Of a stretch of DNA of 64,000 bases, positions 36,301 to 49,779 are shown piece by piece. Location of the stretch: positions 21,196,150 through 21,260,149 of the forward strand of contig NC_133790.1 in NCBI RefSeq assembly GCF_003597395.2. The letters run 5' to 3'. The notes beneath the pieces are model-generated. The model was not told the DNA's origin. It did not search any database and saw nothing but the letters and a program-made list of their open reading frames with translations. Positions within the stretch are counted from its first letter, which is position 1. Each line of letters begins with the position of its first letter. The stretch is from Chelonoidis abingdonii (Eukaryota; Chordata; Testudines; Testudinidae). The translations under genes were made by a program, and so were the position numbers.

Positions 36301-39075
36301 GCATCCCTGAGTCCAACAAGGGCTGAATGTGCTTCAGATAGTGAGCTGCACACCACCCAGCTCTCCACTTTGCTCATTTAAGCAGAGAACCTCTGAGATT
36401 CCACTTTGAGCAAGTGAGGAAAAGTAGCTGAGTGAGCCTGCTTAGATCTATTTTTATATTCCTTCTCCATCTGTTCCTCTCCACAGCTGGCAGAGCCTGG
36501 GACTGCAGTGTTAGATCTTCATAACAAAAACTTCCTTATGAAACATGGGGCACTCCTCTCTCCCCACTCCGTTTGAGGCAATCTATTTTGGGAGACACAG
36601 ATGGCATGCCCATCTTCTCACTGAGCACCAGAGAAGAACAAGCGAACGCTAGCCAGTGATAAATGCTCAGCCAAATACAACATTGGCGTCACATCAAGGG
36701 TCTGAAAAACCCAAAAGCCTGGGGAGGGAGTTAATGGCTTGGGCTGACACACAAGTCCCATCAAGGGGAATGGGGTTCATGGGTGAGTTTGAGTTACTGG
36801 ACAGTTTTCACTAGTATAAAGGCTTTTGAGAGGCATAAAGACATAGCAGAGAGCTCCCTGCCATGGTATGTTCATAGCACAGAGCTGTATATCCCAGCTC
36901 TATGTTGTTTGATTGTGTTGAGGCTATGTCCTGTGTTCATTTTTCTTCTGCAAATATCTAGGTGGGGAATGGGGGAGGGGTCAGGTTTGACCTGCGGGAA
37001 AGCCATTGCATCCCTAACTGCAGCACTGACCAAAAATCAGCAAAGAACTACATAAGGCAGCTACTGTCTACCTTAGGATGTGTAGAAGCAAGGGGAAGCC
37101 AAAGGCTGTGGATCTTGAAAGATGCACAGGAACCTGTTTCCTCATCTTGAAGGTGATGTCAGCGGCTGTGTCTATTCAGGAAGAAAAACAGGGACACACA
37201 TTTTAATACTGAGATATCTGACACACAGAGCACTGGACCAAATGGAAAAACACCAAATGCGTTGCTAAACACCTAGGGATCTCCATTCTTAGACAGGCAG
37301 AACATGGCTGTACTGGGGACAGAGTAGCACTTCTATCAGGGCCTGATTTATAAAAAGGCCTTAATGTAAATGAGATCCAGGCCCTCAACATTTAGCCTCG
37401 CTGGTTCTGAGCTATGTGAGTTTTACAGACCTGCAGGCCCAAAAGCCAGAGCAGCTTGACCCTGGATTTGAAGGGAAGAGAAAGTTAATCTGTCATTGCA
37501 AGGGTTCCATGGTAAATACACCATTTTCCAGAGTGAAAGGTGAATCGAAGATCCCCATGGGGGAAAATGAAACAGAAAGCGATATCAACATGCAGACATG
37601 GCATCTCATATTTGAGTGGTACAGTGAAATCTTACTGTGAGATTGTTTCTGATGTCATCAAGAAGGTCATGCAGCATTAATGTCATGGGAGGTACAATCA
37701 TCCTGGGGATCTCTGATAACACAGGCTATGCTGTCTGGATCTCGTTTTGTGGAAAGTGCTAAGTTTTGACAGTACTTTAAAACACAGGAATCGGTATGGA
37801 AAGGAAACTCCTTGGGAAGCAGGCATTAAGAGACAGCAGCCAGCTGAAAACTGCCTTTTAGACAACTGCTTCCCACAGAGTTGGGGCAGATTTAAAGAAC
37901 ACAAGACCGTTTTTTGATTACACACACGTATGCTGCATTGGTTAGTTCTGCAGCTTGAAAGGTTTTAGTGGGAATGACAGATATTACTGTGTATTTCCTC
38001 TGGAAGGAAATCAAGATGTTGGGTCTGATGAATTCAGAAAGACACAGTTGTAGGACAAGTAGCTGGCCTAGATTTTGTTTATGGTGTTGAGTTATTAGTT
38101 ATGGGAGAAGAGAATTTTTTTATGCAACCTTTAGCATGGTCTTCTGTTGGAAGTAAAGGAGGTCAGAAGGGTCTCTGAGAGGGGTTGATGTTCTCCCCCT
38201 CTCCCCTTCTGTGAATGTCTTCAGAAGGGATTTAGAGAAAGGCAGGGAATACCTACAGTATTGTGCCAATCCCAAATGGTAAGCAACTTAGTAATGAAGG
38301 AGCCAAGAGTGTGTTGCTGCAAGATGTGAACACCCCTCTGGCAGGCATGAAGCACCCTCATCTCTCATCAAAATCAGTCTGATGCTGAGGGCACCTTACA
38401 GGAAATGCTCAGCACCTTTAGTACTAGGCCCCTGGGTATAAAGCTGGACATGAAGATCCCAGTTCAGCTCTGGGGTTACACTCTCATTATCATCACTGGA
38501 AAGGGAGGTCATTTGTGCTAGGGCTGAACTTGCGTGAGGAGTGGGCTGTATAGACATATGTGGATGCAGCCGAACATCTGAACTTACTTGTTAACATACC
38601 GGTGTCTGTAGATTCACAGCCAATGCAGCATTGTTTGATTACCCATCACAATGAGGTCTTCAGCTTCCCAAAATACAGAGGAGTTTTCCAACATGTTCTA
38701 GGTTATTGTACTCAAAGAGGTGCGTGGGGGTTACTTGCCCACAGTAATGCTTGTTTTCCGAACATATTGCCCCCCCAGAGCCTCACTGTAGGGTCTACCT
38801 AGATGCACCTTCCCTGAGCTGGTGGCTAAGGAGCCCTGCTGATTTAACGTGAAAGCAGCACATCTCTTCCCAAGGATCATCTGCTCTTGCTGCAGTGTCA
38901 AGAGAATAGCAATTGGTGTCAGTTCAGGAATGAATGTGTCATTAGTTGTTGCTCCCCTTCCCGACACAAGGGAGAGTCAATAAAAGGCACTGGACGTCTC
39001 ACTTATAACTCCACACCCAGTCCTGCAGATGGTTAAAAAAGGAGTCTCTATAACAACAGTTTGGTTAGAATAGGT
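33384..39075. other. Intergenic, scattered ancient repeats only
   Basis: 33955-34110 has MIR-like text (GAATCAGGTGCTCTGGGTTC...GGAAGGCGCCATTCTAGTAT). 34676-34745 is a purine-rich stretch. 35480-35665 has TTTTCAAAA-bounded repeat text. About 36000-36290 ends GTGTGGACAGGCCC, like a MITE end. No gene is supportable. Confidence 0.45.
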
Positions 39076-39391
39076 CAGTGGTGACCAATCTTATTTCACT
39101 AGACAGCCACATAAACCTAAGCACAATCTTGTGTGGGCCAAACAGAGTCTACATATTTTAATAAGATTTAAAGTGACCTCTATTGATTTACATTTTAAGT
39201 TCAGCTTGTTTCATATGTATTTAGATAGACAACACTGTACATAGACAGTCTATTTACACACTTGTGTAAACTAAAGTGATGTAAACATGACAAAATGCTA
39301 ATGAATCGTCCATTAGTATATTATGGTGAAGCCTTATGAAATGCTCAGGTGGGCCATATACAGCCCGCAGGCTGTAGGTTGGTCACTGCTG
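39076..39391. mobile_element. hAT MITE with 7-of-8 TSD
   Basis: The left end CAGTGGTGACCAATC and the inverted right end CAGCAGTGACCAACC pair. The flanks GAATAGGT (39068-39075) and GAGTAGGT (39392-39399) differ at one base. Confidence 0.85.
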
Positions 39392-41193
39392 GAGTAGGTG
39401 GTGGCTCCACCATTCAAACTGATCTGTGTGTCTGCATAGGGCTTGGTCAACATGACTTACTGTGTGTAGCGTGGAACTTAACTGTGACCATTTTTGGACT
39501 CCATGAAAGTCTCCTGTCCACAGTGTACAATTTCCATAGGATGCTATGTGGCCAACTGGCAGCTTGTTTTACTTGTTTCTTACAAATGGATCTTTGGTTT
39601 GAGGCAATCCATTCAAGAATGAAGTGTTCACCCAAAAAATAAGACAGATGGTGCTTAGACAGTGCTGCTGTGTGGAGCATTTCCGTATGTAGCTAAGAAA
39701 TTGACCAGTTTCTCTTCCATTTCTTCTGTTGCAGTTTCCATTGACATAGCAAATTCACACTTCAGGAAAACACAAGATCAATCTCCAATGGCAAGCATTT
39801 CTGTCTGGGTTCATGTTTGTGGGCACACCCAAGTGACTCAGAGCATCATCCAAGTTTGCTCCTGATTCACAATGCTGGTTCAAACTTTTCAGTTCTGCCA
39901 GAAACATCTATGAACTTTACAAATTGCTTATTCTGTGGATGGAACCAGAAGTCTTTTCACTGGAACAGTGGTATTGGAGACAAATGTCTTCATGAGTTAG
40001 CTGCAATCGCCATATAACTCTCCTTCTTTGGCTTTAGCGGTACTGTAAGTACACACAACAGTCCACAAAGTCACTTATGGCTCAAAAGGGATAATACACA
40101 ATTAGCATCAAGAAACTGCTCCACTATTTCATTATATGATTCCCAACCCATATGTATCAGAACCCCAGCCACCATGTCTAGGACCAGACAGATTAGGCAC
40201 ACTCTTACTTATGCCAATATTTAACATAAGACGGGATGTGGCAGGAATTCATCCAAAAGTTAGCAAGTCTCAAAGCTACAATTCGTGCTGCTTGCTATGA
40301 GCCAAGTTTTCCAAATGACTGAGTGATTTAATATCACTGGTGTCCATTGTGCAGCAAGGGAACGGCTGTTTGGAAGGAATGAAGGCAGGAAACAATAATG
40401 GTGGAGTTTTATTTAATCCTCAGAGCTGCTGAGCACCTGCGACTTTCAATAATTTCGAGGCCTGGACTCAGCCACAGGAACTGGAGGGTCTCCTCCCTAC
40501 CAGCTTTCAGACCACTGGGAAAACTATTGGTTTGTTCATTAGTTTCTGTTTCTGGCTCAGTTTTAAAGGCAGAATCAGAATAGAGCCTAAGCAACCTTCT
40601 CCATCCAGGATCAGAAGCAACAGACACATGCACGCACTAAATGCAGTCCCTCTGTCCTACAGAAAGCAGCTTCAGCACCTACCACAGCTCAGTCCTTTAA
40701 CATGCCTCTGAAATAGGCATTTAAAGCTAAACAGAATACATTGCTAAGTAGAACATTCTGCCAAGTCCTGCCACCAGGACTACATGTTATAGGGCACTTG
40801 CCAATTCCCTAGTCAATTTTATTTATTATAGTCTAGGAAAGGTCACAACGAATCTCAAAAGATAAAAATCTGTCTCTCTCAGGATGCCTTCCTTATTTTC
40901 ATTGGCTCAGGCCTCTGCGTTCCACACTAACAATAACAGGACACGGGTTCAAGAGGCACCATCAGCGCAGCTCACACTTAAATGGTCTGGGTTTGTTTTT
41001 CATTCTGTGTATAGCTGATCCTTACTGCTCAATTCTTGGTTCATTAGATTTCTCTTGGATAAGATTATGGTAAGTATAAAAGCCTGACGCCACCCCAGAA
41101 CCCAAACACAGATACATTAGACATTTGCAGCTCAGGAAGTGCCAGTTCCCTTCCAAAGGATGCAGCTGCAAGTCCTTAGTCCAGATGTAAACT
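39392..41193. other. Intergenic, nothing recognised
   Basis: No gene, RNA or named repeat was seen on either strand. Confidence 0.45.
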
Positions 41194-41464
41194 CACCAGA
41201 ATTTCGGAGTACCCATCTGGGACATCCTCAGCTCTCACAGGGACATTTTGTGCTGCACTTCCCATGTCCATACTTTTCTGAAGTTGCAGGACAATTTTAG
41301 CATCTCTATCCCTCACCCTCCTGTCCTTCAGAACCATCCTAGCTGATACCAACCGCTCCATTTCGCTGAGAACACCTTCTTTTGTAAGGTGCAAGGTACC
41401 TGAAATCATCTTCATAACACTCTCCTGGATTCTGAGCAGAAGCTTCCTGTCTCCCTGCAGGATA
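41194..41464 (-). other. Exon-like open frame, unassigned
   Basis: On the minus strand an open frame runs between a possible acceptor (ATATCCTGCAG before GGAGAC) and a consensus donor (ATTCTG/GTGAGTTT). The peptide is highly charged and helix-prone, for example LLLRIQESVMKMISG, EGVLSEMERLVSARM and VRDRDAKIVLQLQKS. I do not recognise a family. It lies between UPB1 and ADORA2A, in their orientation. A chance frame of this length is not rare in 64 kb, so this is only a candidate exon or a pseudogene piece. Confidence 0.3.
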
Positions 41465-41675
41465 TTACCAGTGACAGTTCCTACCATGTAGGATCAAGGT
41501 GCCGACTTGGCTGGCACTGCAGCCCTCTGATCCCATCTTCCTCCTGTTTTGGATTTCAAACTCAGTCTGTCTGTCATGGCTTTATAGGGAAGAGCTGCTT
41601 CCCTGTAGCAACAAAGTGCTGAGCTTGCTTCCTGTACAGGCTCGTGAGACTTTCCCCTCAGCTGCATATTTAACC

Positions 41676-41768
41676 TGGGATTTTCAAAGCAGCATATGGG
41701 AGCTAGGCATGAAGGTCAATAGGAGCAGGACATGCCTAACTCCCATAAGCTTTCCTTTGAAAATCCCA
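41676..41768. repeat. Foldback repeat with TGGGATTTTCAAAG ends
   Basis: The left arm TGGGATTTTCAAAG with ATGGGAGCTAGGCATG is mirrored by CATGCCTAACTCCCAT with CTTTGAAAATCCCA. It is a 93-base imperfect palindrome, MITE-like, and related in text to fragments near 5350, 31400 and 35490. Confidence 0.7.
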
Positions 41769-42189
41769 CCCCCCATTTTATGAGGAGAGAAGGTGAATCT
41801 CAGATATTTTAAGTGCCCATCATTGCACACACATTGTCCTCAGGGGAGTCAAAGAAGGGAACTGGGGAAAATCCAGTCCTCTAACTACCCATTACAGGTA
41901 TGTCTACACCCCAGATTAAGGTGTAATTGAGGATGCTTTCATCTCGCTAGTGTAACAATAGCAGTGAAGACACAGTGGCATGGCCTGTGTCCCAGGTCAA
42001 CAATCTGTGTATGGAACCAGGTTTAATCCTCACTCCAGAGCAAAGACTTGAACTCAGAGCTTCCCCGCTCCCCAGTGAGAAGGCTACAGGCTAGTCTGGG
42101 GTGCATTGCTCTCAATCTCTCCTGTTGAAACTGTTCCGCTCTGTATAAATACTTAACTGTTCAGTAGGCCAGAGCGAGTGAGCATGACT

Positions 42190-42370
42190 ATATCCTGATG
42201 ATTAAAGCACTTACCTGACAGATGTGGATTCAAATCTCTCCTCTGGAAGAGAGAGCACCCCACCCCAGAACAACCGGTCGCTTGGGGGTTAGGATGTTTA
42301 GCTGGGAGGAGGGACAATTGGGTTCAAGTCCCTGCTCCAGAGTGGGGATTCAAACCTCTGTCCTCCAAAG
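42190..42370 (+). repeat. tRNA-like SINE head fragments
   Basis: There are two neighbouring stretches, GATGATTAAAGCACTTACCTG...GATTCAAATCTCTCC and GGGGTTAGGATGTTTAGCTG...GGGTTCAAGTCCCTGC. They resemble A- and B-box regions of a tRNA-derived SINE. A tRNA gene is ruled out by poor arm pairing. Confidence 0.4.
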
Positions 42371-42908
42371 TGGGGAGGGGAGAATGGACACACACACACT
42401 CTCTCTCTATTTGCTGGCCTGGAAAAAGTTTTCTCCAACCAAAACTAATCGGGTCAAATTCATGAATAGTTTCAGGTCGATTGAAACAGCATTTTTCAGT
42501 GATTAAGCTATTTGAGTGAAAAATTTCACCCACTTCTCATGCTGAACCCCGTCAACTGCCACAGACTTCAGTCTGAAATCAGGGGGAGCTGAGGGGGCTC
42601 TGGACTTTTATGGGTTCAGTCCCTAAGAGAACCACCAATGGGCTCCTAGACCAGGGAAGACCAGGTAGGGATATTGCATTAGTGATAGCTTTAGGATATT
42701 GGCTGTTGGCTAACATCAGCCCCACCACCTTGGGCACATAGAAGTTGGAGATGGAAAGAACACTCAAGATCATCTTCCCTCCCCTTTTGAAGGGCAGGTA
42801 ATCGTCTCTCACAAAGCATGTAACATATTAAAGTGTTACAGGGTAGATCTCAGCCCGGGACTGCAATGAAAGCACTGTGAAGTCCCTTTGTTTTCTGCTT
42901 TTGCCTAT

Positions 42909-42980
42909 GCTGCTTTGGATGAACAAGCCAAGCTGTGGGCCTTGAAGGTTAGATTTCTTGAGCAAGACAATTGTGTTTTA
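42909..42980 (+). pseudogene. Type II keratin-like rod-start fragment
   Basis: The plus frame reads DEQAKLWALKVRFLEQDNCV and then LNW. KVRFLEQxNxVLxxW is the start of coil 1A in type II keratins (FIDKVRFLEQQNKVLETKW). The usual NNKFASFID just before it is missing, and no keratin sequence follows. It is a short relic, apparently with a deletion. I cannot tell whether it is a processed copy or a remnant of a duplicated gene. Confidence 0.5.
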
Positions 42981-43040
42981 AACTGGGTGCTCCCTTTGTT
43001 CTCCCAAGGACTCAGCTTTCTTCCTGCAGGACACATGCTG

Positions 43041-43186
43041 CCATTGTTCCTCCAGGTACTCCCGCTGTACTCTGGCAGACTCCCATTGTTCCTCCAGGTA
43101 CTCCCGCTGTACTCTGGCAGACTTCCATTGTTCCTCCAGGTACTCCCGCTGTACTCTGGCAGACTTCCATTGTTCCACCAAGCTCT
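43041..43186. repeat. 42-bp tandem repeat, about 3.3 copies
   Basis: Units starting CCATTGTTCCTCCAGGTACT begin at 43041, 43083, 43125 and (partial) 43167, nearly identical. 42 is a multiple of 3, so frames stay open. On minus it reads (LEEQWKSARVQREY)n, a 14-residue, heptad-compatible unit. Confidence 0.92.
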
Positions 43187-43189
43187 CTC

Positions 43190-46100
43190 TCTTTGATGCT
43201 TCAGAATAAAACAGTGTTTATGAAAAACATTTTCAATTTCACCCTTGACTGAGCAGGTCAGGCCTTCCTTGCCCTGAGTCCATAGGGACGCCAGCTCACT
43301 TCATCATCTCCTGCTCCCTGATGTTATGAATCATATTCACTTTCACTAAGCCCCCTTTCCTGGCTGCCCGCAGAGGGGACATGGACACAGTTCTTTCTGC
43401 AGCCTGTCAATGCTGTCCCACACCAGCCTGAGAGGGTCACTCCCTCCCTAGAATTCCCAGCATTAGCAAAGGGCCAGGACTGGAGAGGCAAGCATGGTGC
43501 AGATCAGCACTGAGGTGCATTGACACAGCCTTATGGGGATCCAGCGATGGAATAGCAAGGGCACTGCAGGCAGGAGGTCTCAGCTGTACTGATAAGGCAA
43601 TGAGGTGCACCGATAAAGTAGGGGCACCCAGCCAGACAGGAAGTGAATGCTAAAGTCACAGCCAGGAATAATGGTTCAGGTGTTTTCCCCACTCAGGTGT
43701 CTGGCTATTTAACAACTTGCCATATGCCATGACAAGACCCTGTACCTTGGCCAAACCACAGTGCGCTGCTCAGGCAGACCAATGTACAGATATTACACAG
43801 CACATTAATGTTATTCCTCTGGGTGCCAGGATAACAGATCCAGTGAACTAGGGATGCAAAAGGCTTCTGGCCTCTGTCTGGGTCTGTCATCTTGGAGCAT
43901 GTTAATACTTTCAGAGAAAGACTAGCAGAAGGAGCCGGAAATGGGAAGAGGACAGAGGAAACACTCTTCCAAGATGAGCCCAGCAGAAAAGCTCACAATA
44001 ATAATACGTTGTTAAACAAAACCAGAGGGCAGGCTGCAACCCCAGGACACAAAGGCACTCGCACTCCTTTAGAAATATATTTTATTATTTTAATGCTCAT
44101 TTTAAAAAAATGTAACCAAGACATTACACTCAGCAGCATCACCAGCAACGGGCTCCTCAGTGCCCGGCTGTCTGATTACTCATCACATTCTAAACCATTG
44201 GTCAATGCACTTAAAATATAATTACATGCACAGAATTCACCCCCTCTTCTGCCATGCTGCTCCCACTCCTAAGTGATAGACATCGACAGAGGGAAAGGGG
44301 GAGCAACCAATATATCATTTATAAAACATTTAAATTAAAAGGGTAAGAGATATCACGTATGCACTCGGGTGTTTGGGTCCCCTTGCTCCATGGGACAATG
44401 GGAAGGTGTAATACAAGATGGAGATGATGGCTCTGAAAAGCAGAGGAAAGAGGAAAAATTCTCCTGTGAGTGGGAAGGAGACAAGGAGTGAATGCAACAG
44501 TTGCTCTGGGATAAAAAGGATCCAGTCCTGATTTTGCTACATTATGGCTTGAACTAACCTAGCTTCCAAAGTAAGGCTGGGAGGTACAAGAAATAGATTC
44601 AGGCCTGATGCTCGTATTCTAAGCATTTGGGCCCCAGATTCTCTTCTCACACCAATTTCCCATTGGTGAAACTTCATTTTAGTTACTCTTGATTCATGCT
44701 GGTGAAAGGAAGATCAAAATCAGGCCTTTGACCTCTTCCACTCAGCACTGGAGCGAGGTGATTCCCCTGCCAATGGTAACCATGGAGAGGATTGATCTTT
44801 AGGCAGTTTCCTTATCAAAGAACAGTGGAGTATTCTACAGCTGTGATGCCACACCCTGCTCAGTAGCATTGCTGCTATTTGGTTAGCCATTCCTGTAGAA
44901 TATTGTTAGGTTATTTATTTATTTTTAAATAAGGGCTCATCAGATGCAGATCAAGAAGAAAGGCCTTTGCGACTTCTGGACATTCTAAGAAGATGGGCAG
45001 CATCTGTGAAGGGGGAGCCACCCAAAAATCTATTCTGCCTCAGCCACATAATGACCAGATGGGAACAATCAGCTATACCTGCTAAATCAAACATAAATAT
45101 GGGAAGCATGGGCTATGCAGGATAGCCACGCCACCTGTGTGTCCCCCCGGAACCTGCAGTGCATCTCCCCAAATCTTCCAGCATGTTCCTGCCCCTTGAC
45201 TGTCCCAGAATCCTCCAGCACATGTCTGCCCCCCCCCCCCAAGCCCTCCAAAATCTCCCTATTTTTTCCAAACCTGTCTCTAAACACAAGCATTCACTTA
45301 CTGATCAGCACGAATTACAATTTCATTGGTAAACACTCATTGTCTGAAATAGCTCTGCCTATTTCTTTCCACCAATTTTCAAATGTTATCTGTCATTCAA
45401 ACATCGTGGTCTTGTCGATACACAGCTTTCTGCTATTTAACTCTGCAACTGGATTTTGCAACTGCAACTGCAACTCTGCAAAGGATTTTGAAACAGTCCG
45501 TCTGAACCATGCTATACAGAATAAAGTTGTGACGTATTGTGCACGACCAACCAGCCAGCATGCTATCAACCAAAAGGCCCTGAGAATGGCTCTTGATAAA
45601 GTCAATCCTGGCAACCAGCCAGAACCTCATTAAAACTGTGCAAGGCAAATAAACCTTGGAATTCACTAGTCTCCTGGGAATGATGAAATTAATGGAATCT
45701 TCCTCACACAGAATCAGACACTAGGTGGCTTCAGTGGGGAAAGACACACCTAGGTTCCTTCTCTTCAGAACAGCTGTGTTTCATCAGCTAAACATTCTCC
45801 ACTGCAAAGGAAATGAGGAGGATGTGGGAGGGGGAGAAGCACATCCTCTTTGACCTTTGTATTGACCAATGACTTTTGTAGTTGAGATAAGGTGGCGTGA
45901 CAGATAGAAGAGGCAGGAGAAAAGCATATACTTTGCACAGAGCTCCTCTTCTCTGGCTTTTTTCAGACTCTCGGCCTAAACAGCAGTCAGATTACGGTGG
46001 TGACGCCCAGTGTTGCCAATCACAATCAAATAAAGAGCCTCACTATGTGTGATGGTTTTGCTACAGCCCCAGCTCCTGGAGTCATAGTCTCACATTCAAA

Positions 46101-49100
46101 TCTGTACTTCCAATTCACAGCTATGGAGACAAATCTGAAAACATGAATCCTAAAAAGGATCAAAGAGAGGAAGGCAAATAAACAGAACTCCAAATGCCCT
46201 GCTTTTCAAAATCTCATAGTATTTGGGGGCCTGACTGACGATTTTTCAACGCTTGGTGTTGGCAGCACCTTGACAGGGAGTTCAATACTGTGTCTGTGGA
46301 GCTTGCTGTCCATGTCACTATGTGCTAGGAACGCTGGCTCCTAAAGCTATTGATTGCCTGTTGAACACTGTCCAGTGAGCATAGGGACACTTGTGTCCAA
46401 CCAGTTCTCCTGAGCATGGCAGCCCTCATCTGCTTGTCTGACATTTCCCCAGCAAGATATCCCAAAGGTCTCTCTCTAACACGTATCAGCCGAAAGACAG
46501 ATGGGTGTAATCTGATGGGCTCCATGTCATCCTCTAGTCATCTTTTCTGGAGGCTGATGATCATAGCACCTACAAGCCCCAATCATGGACCAGGAATCCA
46601 TTGTGGTAGGTGCTGTATGAACCCAGAACAAAAGATGGTCCTTGCCTGAGGAGCTTGCATCATCTCTAAATCCTTACAAGCTGAGCTGCCCTCTGCCTGG
46701 GGAAGGGATGCCGATCTAGTGCAAGCTCCCCTAGTCCTGCCCACAACCCATGAATCAATCCCAGCCTCAGCTTCCCTTCAGCTTTTGGGGGCTACAGAGA
46801 CCGCATTTCCTTTCAGCTCTGGATGTTAACAATGAAAGGGCATTTGACACAGCTGGTTAAATGCCCTGAACAGCAATACTGGAGCCAATTCCAAGACTGC
46901 TGAAGACCAAGTGAGCTTATATGACAACCCAGTTAGACTGGTGAGTTTTCCAGTGGGACCCTCCCAAGTTTGTTAAACCCACATAGATCAACTCTGTCCT
47001 TGTAGTAACCAAGCTGCACATTTGGGTGTGAGGAAGCTGGGGGAGCAGTGGAAGGCAGCCAGCCTGTGTTGGTTCTTATAAAGTTTGATGTAATATAGCA
47101 TCAGGCAGATCCTGTGTGACAGCCAGCAGAACGTGACAGCACACACTTTCTGCACTTGTGTGTGTTACAGCACATGAGCAATGCTGATATTTCCCCATAC
47201 TTCCTTCCCTGCTCCGCTTCTGTGTGGACCTAATTGTTATGCTGTGAAGGCAGGATGTCATCTTGTGTTATTCTTAGCAGCATTTCAGCGCCTGAGTTCT
47301 GAAAAGATCAAAGCCCTTCGTGTATTCCTCCACTGCTGAAAGGTTACAGAAGGTTGGCGATGCACAATCCCCCACATAGCATAGAGGAATATATTCCACC
47401 AGGGAAGATCAACAATAATAAAATCCCAAACGCAAGCTATGGAGCCTGATAATGGAAGACTTATGCTAAAAAGGAACTGACTCAACTTGACTGTGATGTC
47501 TATTGTTTTAATACTTGCCTTGTCTTGTCTTTTTGCTGAGAGCTTTGGTGGCAAAAGCAACTTTTTATCTGTCTGCCAGACATACTTGTTGAAAGCCCTG
47601 TACTGGCTGGGACCTTCAGTGCTAAACTCTCTCCAAAGTCATACACCAACCCTCCTTGCCCCCATTCACCCAGGGAGCACAACGGAAAGGAAATTCCCTT
47701 TAAATAGCTTGTCAATAAGGAATGAATAAGCATTGCCTTTCCTTCTCTTGCCCCCAAATTTCAGAATCTCTCTCCCCTCAAAAAAAGTTACCCTGATCTG
47801 AGGTCTGGGATGGCCAACTCTCAGACCTGGACCAGTGGTAGGATTGAGTGGTGATATATAATGCTTCAGGGTCAAAGAATGGATCACTGGAAAGGGGAGA
47901 TTTCCAGCTTTCCAGTGGGACAGACGGCACCTGCCTCTAGCCCCAGAAGGCCCTGTGATAGACTTTTGTCCACACTAGTGTTACAGTAATAGCTATTTTA
48001 GGTGAGCTTTGGAATATTTTTTTTTCTCATAACCATACATGGCAGATGAAGCATACAAGCTGATTGGGCTTGGATAAAGATTTTATTGGCCCCCTTTAGG
48101 ATGAGTGGCTTCACCAGTTACAAGTAAGGGGCCATTCCAAACACATGTAAAAACCCTTTGTAACATATCACACTGTCATGTACCCTGTATTAGAGACAGA
48201 TCAGACCATGGTCTATCAGAAAGGCAGGCAAGGCTAATGCTGTGACTGCACAGATCAGGGAGGGGTGCACTGGTGGTTGTTTTCCAGTTCTCTGAAACAC
48301 AAGCTTCTTTCTCTCTCAAACTGCACTCACGTGCCCCCACTTCTACTGGTGCACACATATCCACGCACACTCATTTGTAATGCACACCCACATATTACAG
48401 AAACACAGGGCTTCACGGTTAACCAGATTCCATGAGTTGTTTGAAACAATATAGAAAAAATGGTTTTAATGAACTTGGGCTCATGAATTCTAGACTTTAA
48501 AACCAAGTTCAGTTTTAAAAGTTGTTTTTACTTTCAAGAAAAATGAGCAATTAAAGTTCACCAAAAAGAGGAATTCTAGAGAAAACGTAACTAAGGCTGT
48601 GGAATGAATGGGCATTCTGCATACACAGGTGCAGACAAACAAAGATAAGCAGAGGAAAGAACCAGCCACAAAGACATTGCAAACATGGACCTATTACCAG
48701 TCTGTGGTCATCTCTCATTGCTAACAACACACCTGCCAGCAATTCACAAAACCTGCTATCACCACCCTATTAGCCCTTCCCTTCCCACACAGACCTGCCC
48801 CTGCCTTGCTGTTACCCACAGCACACAGACACCTGCCAGTGTCCCATTGGCTAATAAAACTATCAAATTATCATATATAGTCTTTGTTCTTTCGGTGAAA
48901 TGGAAGGGTCTGAAATATAGTTACCAGTTTGCTTCAATGTGCCAGGACGTAGCTGGACACTGTAGGCTTGGATAGAGCCACCCTCTCTTGTATACATTCA
49001 TAACTGACAACATAATAGCACCTTACACACAAGTAACTTCCCAGCGGCCCATCTCCATGGAACACAGGGGAGGTAAAACCTTCTGTCTATATTCCAGCTC

Positions 49101-49371
49101 ACTGTAAAATAATTCATAACTGATCTAGCAGTGAGTGGAAAATCAGGAAACCTGTTGTACTAGTAAGCTTTAAAAACTAATTTTAAAACAGAATCTCACA
49201 GTTGAAGATGCTGAAAGTTCCCACCAGTTGAATCCCTTCACTCTTCAGGCAGCATAGCATCTTTCCTGACCAGTAGGCACTGCTATACCCTCTACTTCTG
49301 TTAGAGGCCACAGTGTTAAAAGCCCTGCCCCCTCTTCCTCCTCATGAAGTAGTAAATGTTTCAGTCACACC
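43190..49371. other. Intergenic downstream of ADORA2A, nothing recognised
   Basis: It has a C-run at about 45228-45240 and a small TGCAAC tandem at about 45456-45478. Longer open frames (for example 45115-45633 plus) lack domain features. Confidence 0.45.
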
Positions 49372-49377
49372 TTTATT
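49372..49377 (-). promoter_or_regulatory. Candidate polyadenylation signal for ADORA2A
   Basis: AATAAA on the minus strand lies about 400 bases after the receptor stop codon and would give a short 3' UTR. Other AATAAA hexamers occur farther on (for example near 48073), so this is only the first plausible site. Confidence 0.4.
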
Positions 49378-49779
49378 TCTGTTGGTAAAGACACTAAACT
49401 GAAGAACAACCACAGATACTCAGTACAGCATAATGTCATAACACACCCTGCTGGAGCAGAGTCTCCCAATGCTAAAATTCAGATGTCAGATATGACCTTT
49501 GCTCTCTTCTCTCTGTCTCTCTGAATTGGGCCTTTGATAGCTATAATGTCCCTCCTCTTCCTTTGTTGAAAACAGTGCCTCTCAATCTTTCTCCAGTCTA
49601 GTTCTTTGGATCTTCCCATCAGTCCTGGGTAGGGACCCCCTACGTGATAGTGACCTGGCCTCACTCCTCTTTTCCCCTCATCCTCCCTTTCTCCCATAGC
49701 AGAGGCAGCCAGTAGAAAAAAAGAAAAAAGAAAAAAAACCACCAGATTTCATTCCAGTGGAAAGACGTTGTGAGAGTCA

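Noticed and set aside
45115..45633. 172-codon open frame on plus
   Set aside because: Low-complexity Ser/Pro/Asn-rich peptide without domain, splice sites or codon pattern. It runs through a C-run and TGCAAC tandem.
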